Positions 29,660 through 39,098 of a stretch of 64,000 nt of DNA are shown in pieces. The first letter of the stretch is position 1, and each line of letters opens with the position of its first letter. The DNA comes from Aegicerativicinus sediminis (GTDB taxonomy: Bacteria > Bacteroidota > Bacteroidia > Flavobacteriales > Flavobacteriaceae), in assembly GCF_015476115.1 (NCBI RefSeq), contig NZ_CP064295.1, positions 2,474,001-2,538,000 of the forward strand, given 5' to 3'. The notes beneath the pieces are model-generated. The model saw only the letters and a program-made list of their open reading frames with translations, did not search any database and had not been told where the DNA came from. A program made the position numbers and the translations under genes.

Positions 29660-29690
29660 TTGTTTTTTTAAAAATATATGGATATGTTTA
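29660..29690 (+). promoter_or_regulatory. Possible promoter of the gld operon
   Basis: TTG (29660-29662), 20 bases, then TATGTTTA (29683-29690), one base off the TAnnTTTG consensus. It leaves a leader of about 50 bases before the gldK start. Confidence 0.4.
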
Positions 29691-29748
29691 CCGCCTAAAA
29701 TTTAACAACATAACATTTTAGACTAAATTTTTTAACCCTCGAGTTTCT

Positions 29749-31119
29749 ATGAACATGAACAAGTTTGCTTTATTAACCGCTGTTTTAGCTCTATTATTCA
29801 GTTGTAGCTCTGGCGACAGAGGAGAACTGGTAGGAGTTAAAGGAAACAATTGGCATCCCGAAAAACCTTATGGTATGACATTAGTACCAGGAGGTGCTTT
29901 CATTATGGGAAAATCAGATGATGATTTAGCCGATGTGCAGAATGCCCCAACAAAAACCGTAACGGTAAGGGCGTTCTATATGGATGAGACGGAAATCACT
30001 AACAGTGAATACCGTCAATTCGTGTATTGGGTCCGAGATTCAATACTACGAACTAAACTGGCCATCTTAGCAGATGAAATTGGTATGACTCCAGATGATG
30101 GAGGTATTGGCGAATTCGCCTTTAAAGATGCCGATACTGCTAATTTGACAGTGTATGAAAAGTATATGATCGACAATTACAGTGGCCTTGGACCTACGGG
30201 CTACGAAGGGCGCAAGCTCAACAAAGATGTTGATCTTATATTTGATACTGCTGAATACCCAGATGAGTATTACGCTGAAGTTATGGATACAATGTATCTT
30301 CCTTTGGAAGAGTCTTATAACGGTCAGCGCACCTGGGATGTTAGCAAGTTTAAATTCCAATACACTTACATGGACATCAAAAAAGCTGCTAAGAATAGAG
30401 ATCTTAGGAGAAAGGATGTAATTGTAAAGGATGAGGTAATGGTTTATCCAGACACCACGGCTTGGATTAGGGATTTCACCTACTCTTATAACGAGCCAAT
30501 GCACAACGATTATTTCTGGCATGATGCCTATGGAAATTATCCTGTTGTTGGTGTGTCTTGGAAACAAGCCAATGCTTTTTGTAATTGGAGGACCCTTTAT
30601 AAAAATGGTTACCAAAAAGCTAAAGGAAAACAATTCGTAAATACCTTTAGATTGCCATCCGAGGCTGAGTGGGAATATGCCGCTCGTGGTGGATTGCAGG
30701 GTGCAACTTACCCATGGGGTGGACCATATATTAAAAACGATAGAGGTTGTTTTATGGCTAACTTTAAGCCTTTGCGTGGTGATTACGCTGCTGACCAAGC
30801 CTTATATACGGTTGAGGCAGATGCTTATGAACCAAATGATTATGACCTTTACAATATGGCCGGTAATGTTTCAGAATGGGTTTATGGATCTTACGATCCA
30901 GGATCTTATGAATATTCGGCTTCCTTCAATCCAAGCGTAAATGATCCAGATAATGCACGTAAAGTTGTACGTGGTGGTTCTTGGAAAGATGTTGCCTATT
31001 TCTTACAAGTTAGTTCAAGAGATTATGAATATGCTGACTCTGCTAGAAGTTACATCGGTTTCAGAACTGTTCAGGATTACATGGGTACAGAAGTAACTAA
31101 AAACGCAAAAAATAAATAA
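29749..31119 (+). CDS. gldK: Gliding motility lipoprotein GldK (T9SS ring component)
   Basis: 456 residues. Lipoprotein signal ends FSCSSGDRGE. The body is a formylglycine-generating-enzyme / sulfatase-modifying fold: GMTLVPGGAFIMGKSDDD, FYMDETEITNSEYRQFVYW, GVSWKQANAFCNWR, RLPSEAEWEYAARGG, YDLYNMAGNVSEWVYGSYD, and KVVRGGSWKDVAYFLQVSSRDYE. In the type IX secretion system GldK (PorK) forms a periplasmic outer-membrane ring with GldN. The start could be 29749 or the ATG two codons later. First gene of gldK-gldL-gldM-gldN. Confidence 0.98.
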   Translation: MNMNKFALLTAVLALLFSCSSGDRGELVGVKGNNWHPEKPYGMTLVPGGAFIMGKSDDDLADVQNAPTKTVTVRAFYMDETEITNSEYRQFVYWVRDSILRTKLAILADEIGMTPDDGGIGEFAFKDADTANLTVYEKYMIDNYSGLGPTGYEGRKLNKDVDLIFDTAEYPDEYYAEVMDTMYLPLEESYNGQRTWDVSKFKFQYTYMDIKKAAKNRDLRRKDVIVKDEVMVYPDTTAWIRDFTYSYNEPMHNDYFWHDAYGNYPVVGVSWKQANAFCNWRTLYKNGYQKAKGKQFVNTFRLPSEAEWEYAARGGLQGATYPWGGPYIKNDRGCFMANFKPLRGDYAADQALYTVEADAYEPNDYDLYNMAGNVSEWVYGSYDPGSYEYSASFNPSVNDPDNARKVVRGGSWKDVAYFLQVSSRDYEYADSARSYIGFRTVQDYMGTEVTKNAKNK

Positions 31120-31174
31120 AACCTTTATTAACCTACTCAATTTACTATTTAACTTAAACTAAAAACGAAAAATC

Positions 31175-31804
31175 ATGGCACAATCTAGAGCAAGTAAAAA
31201 ACTTATGAATATGGTTTACGGCCTTGGAGCAGCAATTGTTATCCTAGGGGCCTTATTTAAGATCATGCACTGGAATTTTGGTAACGAAATGCTTATCATT
31301 GGTCTTATCACAGAATCTATAGTATTCGTGGTATCCGCATTTGAACCTGTAGATGACGACTTAGACTGGTCTTTGGTATATCCAGAATTAGCTGGTGGTG
31401 AAAAGGCTCACGCTGAAAAACCAAAAGATGCTGAAGGTCTACTTTCTAAAAAATTAGATGAACTTCTTAAAGAGGCAAAAATTGACGCTGAATTAATGAA
31501 TAGTCTAGGGTCTAGCATCCGTAATTTTGAAGGTGCTGCAAAAGGTATTAGCCCAACTGTAGATTCAATCCAAGCTACTAAGAAATATGGTGAGGAGATG
31601 TCTTTGGCTGCCTCACAAATGGAAGCTCTTAACAGCTTATATAAAGTTCAATTGGAAAGCGCTAACAGACAGGCCGTAATCAATGAAGAGGCTACTGAAA
31701 ACGCTGCCAAATTGAAAGAACAAATGAAATCTTTAGCTTCAAATCTGTCATCACTTAATGGTGTTTATGGTGGTATGCTTTCTGCAATGAACCGTCCAAG
31801 TTAG
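31175..31804 (+). CDS. gldL: Gliding motility protein GldL (T9SS motor)
   Basis: 209 residues. Two N-terminal membrane helices (MVYGLGAAIVILGALFKIMHW and MLIIGLITESIVFVVSAF) are followed by a cytoplasmic helical region (KKLDELLKEAKIDAELMNSLGSSIRNFEGAAKG). Glu47 in the second helix matches the buried membrane glutamate important for proton-driven rotation in GldL (two residues earlier than in Flavobacterium johnsoniae numbering, from memory). GldL pentamers surround a GldM dimer in the inner membrane and power secretion and gliding. Confidence 0.98.
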   Translation: MAQSRASKKLMNMVYGLGAAIVILGALFKIMHWNFGNEMLIIGLITESIVFVVSAFEPVDDDLDWSLVYPELAGGEKAHAEKPKDAEGLLSKKLDELLKEAKIDAELMNSLGSSIRNFEGAAKGISPTVDSIQATKKYGEEMSLAASQMEALNSLYKVQLESANRQAVINEEATENAAKLKEQMKSLASNLSSLNGVYGGMLSAMNRPS

Positions 31805-31849
31805 TTTAGACGATAATTTATTAATTAACAACTAAAAAACTAATAAAAG

Positions 31850-33394
31850 ATGGCAAGCGGAAAACTATCCCCAAGACAGAAAATGATCAACCTTATGTAC
31901 TTGGTTTTCATCGCTATGCTGGCGTTGAACATGTCAAAGGAAGTACTTTCGGCGTTCGGTTTAATGAATGAACGTATCGAAGATTCCAATGAAAAAGCGG
32001 CAGTGCGTAATGATTCCTTTATGCAAGGGTTGGCTGAAAAAGTAAATGAGCAACCGGCTAAATACAAGCCTTTAAAAGCTCAAGCTGATCAAATAGACGT
32101 AATTTCAACTGAGTTCAATGCTTATTTAGAGCAAGTGAAAACAGATATGTTAACTACGGTTAAGGATCCTAGCGATTATGAGGTAATGGATAAAACCAAT
32201 CACCTTGATGAAAAATGGTTCAATGGAGATAAATTTACTCCAGAAGGACAAAAATTCTTAGATGAGATTAATAAATACAAATCTGGAGTTTTAAATGTGT
32301 TAGGAGAATCAAACCAGGATATACAGGCGGATATAGTAGATAAATTTTCTACTGATCCTGTAAAGAACAGAGATAATATCACCATTCCATGGTTAGATTA
32401 TCACTTCAAAGGATTCCCTATGGTGGCTTCTTTAACTAAAATTACCCAAATGCAAGCGGATGTTAAGACGATAGAATCTGAGGTTCTTTCTACTATGCTT
32501 GCTGGTAAACTTAAAATTGAAGCATCATTAACCAATTTCGACGCTATTGTTGTTCCTGATAAAACTGCGTTTTTCTCTGGTGAGGATTTTACTGGTAGAA
32601 TTATTTTAGGAAGAAACGATAAAACCTTAACTGCAGATAAGGTAGTGATTAATGGAAAAGAGTTATCTGCCGATGCTATGCAAGCGGGACAGACAATTCT
32701 TAAATTCCCAGCAGGTTCTGTTGGTGAACAAAAAATTGAAGGTGAATTCCAGTTTAAAGAAGGTGATTCTATCATTTCAATTCCAGTTGCAAGTACTTAT
32801 GCTGTAGTTCCTAAGCCTAATTCTGCTACAATTTCTGCAGATAAAATGAATGTTGTTTATCGTGGTGTTTCAAACCCAATGACTATTTCATTCGCAGGTA
32901 TTCCGGACAATAAAATTTCTGCTAGTGCACCTGGTCTATCAAAAGGATCAGGCGTTGGTAAGTATGTTATGAATCCTGGTTCTGGTAGGGAAGTTACCAT
33001 TAATGTAACTGGAACTTTACCTGATGGATCTAAAGTAAGTGATCGTGCACAGTTCAGAATTAAGGATATTCCAAAACCTTCTGGAACAATTGCAGGTCAA
33101 GTTGATAACACTTCTTTACCAAAGAACACTGTAGAAATTGCAACAATTGGTGCAGTATTGGAAGATTTCGATTTTGAATTACCTATTCAGGTTACAGCCT
33201 TCAAAATTAAAATCCCAGGACAACCAACTGTTTCAGTAAACGGAACAAAGCTTAACGATCAGGCAAAAAATGCCTTGAGGAAAGCTAGAAGAGGAGATGG
33301 TATTCAAATCTTTGATATTAAAGCACAAATTAAGGGTAACTCATCTTATAAGTTAAAAGGTGTATCCCCTGTATTTGTTGAATTGACCAATTAA
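31850..33394 (+). CDS. gldM: Gliding motility protein GldM (T9SS motor shaft)
   Basis: 514 residues. A single membrane helix close to the N-terminus (KMINLMYLVFIAMLALNMSKEVLSAFGLMNERI) precedes a long periplasmic part: a helical first domain to about residue 215, then beta domains (TAFFSGEDFTGRIILGRNDKTL; AVVPKPNSATISADKMNVVYRGVSNPMTISFAG; C-terminal PVFVELTN). GldM spans the periplasm and carries torque from GldL to the GldK/GldN ring. It follows gldL after 45 bases and precedes gldN by 68. Confidence 0.98.
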   Translation: MASGKLSPRQKMINLMYLVFIAMLALNMSKEVLSAFGLMNERIEDSNEKAAVRNDSFMQGLAEKVNEQPAKYKPLKAQADQIDVISTEFNAYLEQVKTDMLTTVKDPSDYEVMDKTNHLDEKWFNGDKFTPEGQKFLDEINKYKSGVLNVLGESNQDIQADIVDKFSTDPVKNRDNITIPWLDYHFKGFPMVASLTKITQMQADVKTIESEVLSTMLAGKLKIEASLTNFDAIVVPDKTAFFSGEDFTGRIILGRNDKTLTADKVVINGKELSADAMQAGQTILKFPAGSVGEQKIEGEFQFKEGDSIISIPVASTYAVVPKPNSATISADKMNVVYRGVSNPMTISFAGIPDNKISASAPGLSKGSGVGKYVMNPGSGREVTINVTGTLPDGSKVSDRAQFRIKDIPKPSGTIAGQVDNTSLPKNTVEIATIGAVLEDFDFELPIQVTAFKIKIPGQPTVSVNGTKLNDQAKNALRKARRGDGIQIFDIKAQIKGNSSYKLKGVSPVFVELTN

Positions 33395-33462
33395 TAAATT
33401 GAATTGAACTAGACTTAAATTTTTTAAGTACAAAAAATTAGTCCCAAATATTTTATAATAAG

Positions 33463-34362
33463 ATGAATTCAAGAAATTTTATACTAACAATTGTCAGCAT
33501 GTTCGTTGTGTCAGGCTTATTTGCTCAAGCAAATATTCTGAATGCTACGGCGCCAGAAGAGATTGGTGTTAAGACAGAAGCACAATTGGCATTAGATAAC
33601 GATAAGCCTTTAGAATATGGGTATGTTGATGATAGAGACATCTTATATTCTAAAATGATCTGGGAAAAGATTGTGTTAGACGAACGTGTTAATTTTCCCC
33701 TATACTACCCAGTAGATACCAATAACATTGGTAATAACAGAAGGTCTTTATTCGATGTTCTTTTAAAGGCTGTTCAATCTGGAGAAATTGAGAACGTTTA
33801 TGACGACTCTTATTTTACTACCAAAAGAACCTTAAACGATCTTGGTGCAGCCATGTCTAGGGTTGATACTTTAGATATAGGATATGAGCAATACAATGCC
33901 GAAGGTTTTGTAGATCCTCAGTATATCATAAAAAGAGATATAACCTCTTATGATGTGAGCGCCTATTTAGTTAAAGGTCTGTGGTATTTTGACAAGCGTT
34001 TAGGTGAATTGAAATATAGACTGATAGGTATTGCACCTGCAGCACCAGACGTTAACTTTATAGATTCTGAAGATGAGGCTAACAAAATGCCTATTGCACT
34101 ATTTTGGGTATTCTACCCAGAAGCTCGAGAAGTTCTACATAATGCAAAAGTGTTGAATAGTGGAAATAGCGCAGTGCCGTTATCTTTCGATCACTTGTTG
34201 AACTCTAGGCGATTCAATGGTATTATTTACCGTGAAGAAAACGTTTATGGTGATAGAGAAGTGAAAGAGTATATCTCAGATAATGCTCTGATGCAGTTAC
34301 TAGAATCTGAAAGGATTAAAGATAAGATTCGAAATTTTGAAATGGACATGTGGTCCTATTAA
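33463..34362 (+). CDS. gldN: Gliding motility protein GldN (T9SS ring component)
   Basis: 299 residues with a cleavable signal (MNSRNFILTIVSMFVVSGLFAQ). The body has GldN hallmarks: DDRDILYSKMIWEKIVLDERVNFPLYYPVDTNNIGNNRRSLFDVLLKAVQSG, RDITSYDVSAYLVKGLWYFDKRLGELKYRLIGIAPAAPDV, and ALFWVFYPEAREVLHNAKVLN. It binds GldK to form the periplasmic ring. Last gene of the operon, ended by a strong terminator. Confidence 0.98.
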   Translation: MNSRNFILTIVSMFVVSGLFAQANILNATAPEEIGVKTEAQLALDNDKPLEYGYVDDRDILYSKMIWEKIVLDERVNFPLYYPVDTNNIGNNRRSLFDVLLKAVQSGEIENVYDDSYFTTKRTLNDLGAAMSRVDTLDIGYEQYNAEGFVDPQYIIKRDITSYDVSAYLVKGLWYFDKRLGELKYRLIGIAPAAPDVNFIDSEDEANKMPIALFWVFYPEAREVLHNAKVLNSGNSAVPLSFDHLLNSRRFNGIIYREENVYGDREVKEYISDNALMQLLESERIKDKIRNFEMDMWSY

Positions 34363-34380
34363 GAAACTTGACATATTCAT

Positions 34381-34416
34381 GAGAAGCGCCCGCAATTTGT
34401 GGGCGCTTCTCGTTTT
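34381..34416 (+). terminator. Terminator of the gld operon
   Basis: An 11-bp perfect stem (GAGAAGCGCCC with GGGCGCTTCTC), extendable by two pairs, then a short T run. It lies 18 bases after the gldN stop. Confidence 0.9.
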
Positions 34417-34437
34417 CAATATTCGGATCCATTAAAT

Positions 34438-34445
34438 TACTTTTG
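34438..34445 (+). promoter_or_regulatory. -7 element for the FAD oxidoreductase, possibly leaderless
   Basis: TACTTTTG fits TAnnTTTG and ends only four bases before the ATG at 34450. If this is the promoter the transcript starts at or next to the start codon. Confidence 0.5.
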
Positions 34446-34449
34446 TAAT

Positions 34450-35499
34450 ATGCAAAAAGTAGATTTTATTATCGTCGGTTGTGGTTTAGCTGGCCTGGCA
34501 TTTTGTGAGCAGCTTCGTAAGGCAAATAAGAGTTTTCATGTAGTTGATAATCAAAATAATAATGCATCCAGAGTAGCATCTGGACTATACAATCCCGTAG
34601 TTTTAAAGAGACTAAATTTTATCTGGAAAGGCAAAGAACAAATGGCTTTGATAGAAACTTTTTATAAAGAGTTAGAAGAATTTTTAGATATAACAATCGA
34701 TGAAAAAATTAATATTTTGAGAATTCTTCATTCCAACGAAGAAAAAAATGATTGGTTAGTAGCCGCTGATGATTCAAATTTAAAAAACTATTTAACCATC
34801 CCTTTTATTCAAAATGATAATAGGTGTATTAAGGCTCCATTTGGATTCGGAAAAGTTGTAAATACAGGTAAAATTGATACTGAAACCTTGTTAGATGCTT
34901 ATTTCAACTATTTAAAAAACAATAATTTAATTTCATTAGATAAATTTAATTATTCCGATTTGGAATTCCAACAAGATGGATACACCTATAGAGACTTATC
35001 GGCAAAAAACATATTGTTTGCTGAAGGCCATGGAGTTATACATAATCCTTTTTTCAAATTTGATATTGTAAATGGTACCAAGGGAGAATTATTGGTAATT
35101 AATGCGCCAAGATTAAAACTACATTCTATTATAAAATCTTCTGTGTTTATAATCCCTCTTGGGAACGATGACTATTTAGTCGGTTCAACTTACAATTGGG
35201 ATGACAAAACTTGGCAACCAACTACTAAAGCAAAGGAAGAGATTGTTTCCAAATTGGACGAATTTTTAATGTGCGAGTATAAGATAATTGACCATTATGC
35301 TGGAATAAGACCTACTACTAAAGACCGAAGGCCTATTATTGGAGAGCATCCAGATAAACAGAATATGTATATTATTAATGGGCTTGGAACAAGAGGAGTT
35401 CTTATTGCACCTTATGTCGCCCAAACTTTGTTCGGTTCTATCTTTAACCGAATAAATCTCGATTATGAATTAAGTTATAATCGATTGATTAAAACTTAA
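34450..35499 (+). CDS. FAD-dependent oxidoreductase, DAO family
   Basis: 349 residues from MQKVDFIIVGCGLAGLAFCEQ; a longer open frame exists upstream but runs through the gld terminator. The N-terminal Rossmann motif GCGLAGLAF binds FAD. C-terminal DAO-type features are GTKGELLVINAP, DYLVGSTYNWDDKTWQP, DHYAGIRPTTKDRRPIIGEHPDKQNMYIINGLGTRGVLIAPYVA. This resembles glycine/D-amino acid oxidase-like and MnmC C-terminal-like flavoproteins, but substrate cannot be assigned. No membrane span. Its stop overlaps the convergent DUF983 stop by four bases. Confidence 0.88.
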   Translation: MQKVDFIIVGCGLAGLAFCEQLRKANKSFHVVDNQNNNASRVASGLYNPVVLKRLNFIWKGKEQMALIETFYKELEEFLDITIDEKINILRILHSNEEKNDWLVAADDSNLKNYLTIPFIQNDNRCIKAPFGFGKVVNTGKIDTETLLDAYFNYLKNNNLISLDKFNYSDLEFQQDGYTYRDLSAKNILFAEGHGVIHNPFFKFDIVNGTKGELLVINAPRLKLHSIIKSSVFIIPLGNDDYLVGSTYNWDDKTWQPTTKAKEEIVSKLDEFLMCEYKIIDHYAGIRPTTKDRRPIIGEHPDKQNMYIINGLGTRGVLIAPYVAQTLFGSIFNRINLDYELSYNRLIKT

Positions 35500-35879
35500 C
35501 TTTTGGATACCTCCTTATCGTAAGAGACGAACATATTGATCCAGATATTTCTGGAAAGTCTCATAATAATTGGGCCAAATACGATTAATGTCCCAACTAT
35601 TGATATAAATGCAATTTTAAGGGAAGTCCCTAAAAATAGATAACTAATTACAAACGCTGCAACCGCAAAAGCAATACCTACCGCGTAACTTACATACATT
35701 GAACCATAAAAGAATGACGGTTCTAAGCGGTATTTTAAGTTGCAATTACTACATCGGTCCTTTATTTTCAAAACATCTGGCAAGACATATGGATTGGGGT
35801 TTTCATACATCGATTCTTCTTGGCATTTGGGACAGCGACCTGTTAGTATGCTATATAATTTGGTTCCTTTTTTAAGCAT
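35496..35879 (-). CDS. DUF983 membrane protein
   Basis: 127 residues. A cysteine-rich head (GRCPKCQEES and DRCSNCNLKYRLEPSFFYGSMYVSYA) with two CxxC pairs likely binds zinc, followed by two membrane spans (VGIAFAVAAFVISYLFLG and AFISIVGTLIVFGPIIMRLSRNIWINMFV). This matches the DUF983 family of small bacterial membrane proteins, whose role is unknown. Single gene between two plus-strand genes. Confidence 0.9.
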   Translation of the reverse strand: MLKKGTKLYSILTGRCPKCQEESMYENPNPYVLPDVLKIKDRCSNCNLKYRLEPSFFYGSMYVSYAVGIAFAVAAFVISYLFLGTSLKIAFISIVGTLIVFGPIIMRLSRNIWINMFVSYDKEVSKS

Positions 35880-35922
35880 ATTGATTTAATTGGAGCTTGG
35901 AAATAATAAAAGATTAAAATTA

Positions 35923-35930
35923 TAACTTTG
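35923..35930 (+). promoter_or_regulatory. -7 element for the ABC-F gene
   Basis: TAACTTTG fits TAnnTTTG, 31 bases before the ATG at 35962. A TTG lies 23 bases upstream, slightly too far. Confidence 0.5.
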
Positions 35931-35961
35931 CGCTCCCAATTTTTGTAACAAAGGTAACATA

Positions 35962-37872
35962 ATGCTAAACGTTCAAGACATAACAATTTCATTTTTAGGT
36001 GAGGATTTATTCAGTGGAATATCGTTCAAACTGAATGGTGGTGATAAAATAGGATTGATAGGAAAAAATGGAGCAGGAAAATCAACTCTTTTAAAAGTTA
36101 TTTCAGGAGAGCTTGAACCTGACGGAGGACAGATTGCTGTTGAGAAGGACATTAAGGTTGGCTTTTTAAAGCAGGACATAGATTTTGAATTTGGCTTTAC
36201 AGTTTTAGAAGAGGCGTATAAGGCCTTCTCTGAAATACGACATATGGAAAGGCAATTGGAAATGATAACTCATCAATTGGCTGAACGTACAGATTATGAG
36301 AGTGAAGATTATCACCAATTAATGGTAGATTTGAACGATATTCAGCATAGGTATGAGGTATTGGGAGGCTACCATTACCAAGGTGATACAGAAAAAGTGT
36401 TAATTGGTCTAGGTTTTAAACCTGAAGATTTCAATCAACCAACCGAAACCTTTTCTGGAGGATGGCGTATGCGAATTGAACTTGCGAAGATTTTGCTTCA
36501 GAATAATGACGTACTATTGTTGGATGAGCCAACAAACCACTTAGATATTGAGTCGATTATTTGGTTCGAGAATTTCCTTAAAACCTATCCGGGAGCTGTG
36601 GTAATGGTATCTCACGATAAGAGATTTCTAGATAATGTAACAAACCGTACTATTGAAATATCACTAGGTAGAATTTATGACGTCAAAAAATCATATTCAA
36701 AATTCTTGGCCTATAGAAGGGAAATTAGGGATCAGCAAATGGCCGCTCAAAAAAATCAGGAAAAACAGATTGAACAGACAGAAAAATTAATTGAGAAATT
36801 TAGGGCAAAGGCTTCGAAGGCATCAATGGCTCAGTCTCTAATTAAAAAATTGGATAAAATTGATCGCATTGAGGTAGATGAGGAAGACAATGCTGTAATG
36901 ACATTAAAGTTTCCTGTTTCCATTATTCCAGGTAAAGTTGTTATTGAGGCTCATAATATTTCCAAGTCCTATGGTGATAACCATGTGTTGAGCCAGGTAG
37001 ATCTTCATGTAAATAGAGATAGTAAAATTGCTTTTGTAGGTCAAAATGGTCAAGGAAAATCTACACTTGCCAAAATTATTGTTGGAGAGTTAAAGCACAA
37101 GGGGAATCTTAAACTTGGTCACAACGTTCAAATTGGTTATTTCGCCCAAAATCAAGCAGATTATCTAGATGGCAATAAAACAATTCTAGACACTATGATT
37201 GATGCTGCGAATGAAACCAATCGCACGAAGGTTCGTGATATTCTCGGAGCTTTTTTATTCAGGGGAGATGAGGTTGACAAGTATGTAAAGGTGCTATCCG
37301 GAGGTGAGCGCAACCGTTTAGCATTAGCAAAAATGCTTTTGCAGCCATTTAATGTTTTGGTTATGGACGAACCAACAAACCATTTAGACATTGCTTCTAA
37401 AAATGTATTGAAAAAAGCATTGGAGAAATTCCAAGGAACTTTAATACTCGTATCTCACGATAGGGACTTTCTTTCAGGTTTAACGGATTTAGTTTACGAA
37501 TTCCGGAATAGAGAAATAAAGGAGTATCTCGGTAATATAGATGATTATTTAGCATCTCGTGATGTAGATAACCTAAGAGAAATTGAAAAGCGGGAGAAAG
37601 TAGAAGTAGGGAAAGCCAAAGCCGATAAAAATGACTATGAGCTTCAAAAAAAGCTTAAATCTTTAAACAATCGTTTAAGTAAAATAGAAAAGGAAATTCA
37701 AGATTTAGAAGCTGAGATTAAAAAGACTGACCAAGAACTTGAAATCAAATATGTAGAAATCACTTCTAAACCAAACTTTTTTGAGGGCTATCAGCAAAAG
37801 AAAAAGAAATTGGAGAATCTTATGAAGGATTGGGAGAATTTACAGCTACAGATGGAGGAACTGGGAGGCTAA
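35962..37872 (+). CDS. ABC-F family ATPase
   Basis: 636 residues, two ABC ATPase domains in one chain and no membrane span. First domain: Walker A GKNGAGKST, signature FSGGWRMR, Walker B LLLDEPTNHLD. Linker region with KFRAKASKASMAQSLIKKLDKIDRIE. Second domain: Walker A GQNGQGKST, signature LSGGERNR, LVMDEPTNHLD. A C-terminal coiled coil (about 560-636) follows, as in Uup-like members. ABC-F proteins act on the ribosome, in translation control or antibiotic protection; this one looks like a housekeeping Uup/YheS-type member. Single gene. Confidence 0.95.
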   Translation: MLNVQDITISFLGEDLFSGISFKLNGGDKIGLIGKNGAGKSTLLKVISGELEPDGGQIAVEKDIKVGFLKQDIDFEFGFTVLEEAYKAFSEIRHMERQLEMITHQLAERTDYESEDYHQLMVDLNDIQHRYEVLGGYHYQGDTEKVLIGLGFKPEDFNQPTETFSGGWRMRIELAKILLQNNDVLLLDEPTNHLDIESIIWFENFLKTYPGAVVMVSHDKRFLDNVTNRTIEISLGRIYDVKKSYSKFLAYRREIRDQQMAAQKNQEKQIEQTEKLIEKFRAKASKASMAQSLIKKLDKIDRIEVDEEDNAVMTLKFPVSIIPGKVVIEAHNISKSYGDNHVLSQVDLHVNRDSKIAFVGQNGQGKSTLAKIIVGELKHKGNLKLGHNVQIGYFAQNQADYLDGNKTILDTMIDAANETNRTKVRDILGAFLFRGDEVDKYVKVLSGGERNRLALAKMLLQPFNVLVMDEPTNHLDIASKNVLKKALEKFQGTLILVSHDRDFLSGLTDLVYEFRNREIKEYLGNIDDYLASRDVDNLREIEKREKVEVGKAKADKNDYELQKKLKSLNNRLSKIEKEIQDLEAEIKKTDQELEIKYVEITSKPNFFEGYQQKKKKLENLMKDWENLQLQMEELGG

Positions 37873-37912
37873 ATTTATATTTTTTTTAACGATGTTCCGA
37901 GCAGGGATGCGA

Positions 37913-37920
37913 TACTTTTG
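37913..37920 (+). promoter_or_regulatory. -7 element for the RND efflux operon
   Basis: TACTTTTG fits TAnnTTTG, 28 bases before the adaptor ATG. No convincing -33 box. Confidence 0.45.
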
Positions 37921-37948
37921 ACTTTATAACCATCCCACTACCTGTTGT

Positions 37949-39097
37949 ATGCGCAAATTTGCTCTCTATATCATTGGTATTGTAATTATTGGAATTGCAA
38001 TTGTTGTTGCCAACATCATAATTAAAAATAAAACCGTCCCTAAGCCGGAAATTCCTAAGGTTGTAAAATTAGCCTTTACAGAAATTGCAAGAAACGAGAC
38101 TGTACCCATTTCAATTCCTTCGAATGGAAGTTTAATTGCTAAAAATCGATTAGAACTTTTTTCTGAAGTTCAAGGGGTTTTTATTTCCAGTGCCCACGAC
38201 TTTAAATCAGGTCAGCATTATACAAAAGGACAGACACTGATACGTTTGGATGCTTCGGAATATTATGCTTCTGTGCAGTCTTCCAAAAGTGAATTGTACA
38301 ATCTTATTACTTCCATTATGCCAGATCTAAGGCTAGATTTTCCTGAGGCATTTAGGACCTGGCAACGATATTTGAACGACTTTGACATGGAAAGTTCTGT
38401 AAAACCTCTCCCAGAAATGTCAGATGAAAAGGTTAAATTTTTTATTTCAGGACGTGGAATTGTAACATCCTATTATCGAGTTAAAAATTTAGAGCAAAGG
38501 CTTTCAAAATATACAATTACTGCTCCATTTTCTGGAATTTTAACAGAGGCATTGGTTACTAAGGGAACTTTAGTAAGGCCAGGACAAAAATTGGGTGAAT
38601 TTATCGACGATTCGGTATATGAGGTTGAACTAGCAATCGGGAAATCCTTTGGTGATTTATTGAAATTAGGGGAATCGGTTGAATTGCGAACCTTGGAAGG
38701 TGAGGAAGTATATAACGGAACAGTGACCCGAATTAATGGTAAAATTGACCAAGCGACCCAAACAGTGAAGGTTTTTGTGGAGGTTAAGGGCGAAGATCTA
38801 AAAGAAGGTCAATATTTGGAGGCGCAGTTAAATGCGAAGAATGAGCCAGATGCTATGAAAATTTCTCGTAAACTATTGGTAAACGATTCTGAAATTTTTA
38901 TAGTTAGAGATACAATTTTAGATAAAATAACTGTTAATCCTGTTTATTTCTCAGCCAATAATGTGGTTGTTAAAGGAATACCAGACGGAACGGAAATTTT
39001 AACTTCTCCTATACCTGGAGCATATCCAGGGATGCTTGTTAAAGCGAATAGGAGTGAAGCAGAAACTGAACAAGACTCTTCTCAGTTAGCTAATTAG
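37949..39097 (+). CDS. RND efflux periplasmic adaptor
   Basis: 382 residues. N-terminal membrane anchor (ALYIIGIVIIGIAIVVANIII), then the membrane-fusion layout: barrel-sandwich halves SLIAKNRLELFSEVQGVF and YTITAPFSGILTEALVTKGTLVRPGQKLGEFID flanking a short helical hairpin, then the beta-barrel (VELRTLEGEEVYNGTVTRINGKIDQATQTVKVFVEVKG). It bridges the pump and the outer-membrane channel in the periplasm. It is one base upstream of the pump gene, so the three genes form an operon. Substrate unknown. Confidence 0.94.
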   Translation: MRKFALYIIGIVIIGIAIVVANIIIKNKTVPKPEIPKVVKLAFTEIARNETVPISIPSNGSLIAKNRLELFSEVQGVFISSAHDFKSGQHYTKGQTLIRLDASEYYASVQSSKSELYNLITSIMPDLRLDFPEAFRTWQRYLNDFDMESSVKPLPEMSDEKVKFFISGRGIVTSYYRVKNLEQRLSKYTITAPFSGILTEALVTKGTLVRPGQKLGEFIDDSVYEVELAIGKSFGDLLKLGESVELRTLEGEEVYNGTVTRINGKIDQATQTVKVFVEVKGEDLKEGQYLEAQLNAKNEPDAMKISRKLLVNDSEIFIVRDTILDKITVNPVYFSANNVVVKGIPDGTEILTSPIPGAYPGMLVKANRSEAETEQDSSQLAN

Positions 39098-39098
39098 T

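Noticed and set aside
29650-29721. 23-codon frame MKKIVFLKIYGYVYRLKFNNITF ahead of gldK, possible leader peptide
   Set aside because: It overlaps the probable gldK promoter boxes and has no initiation signal or other support.
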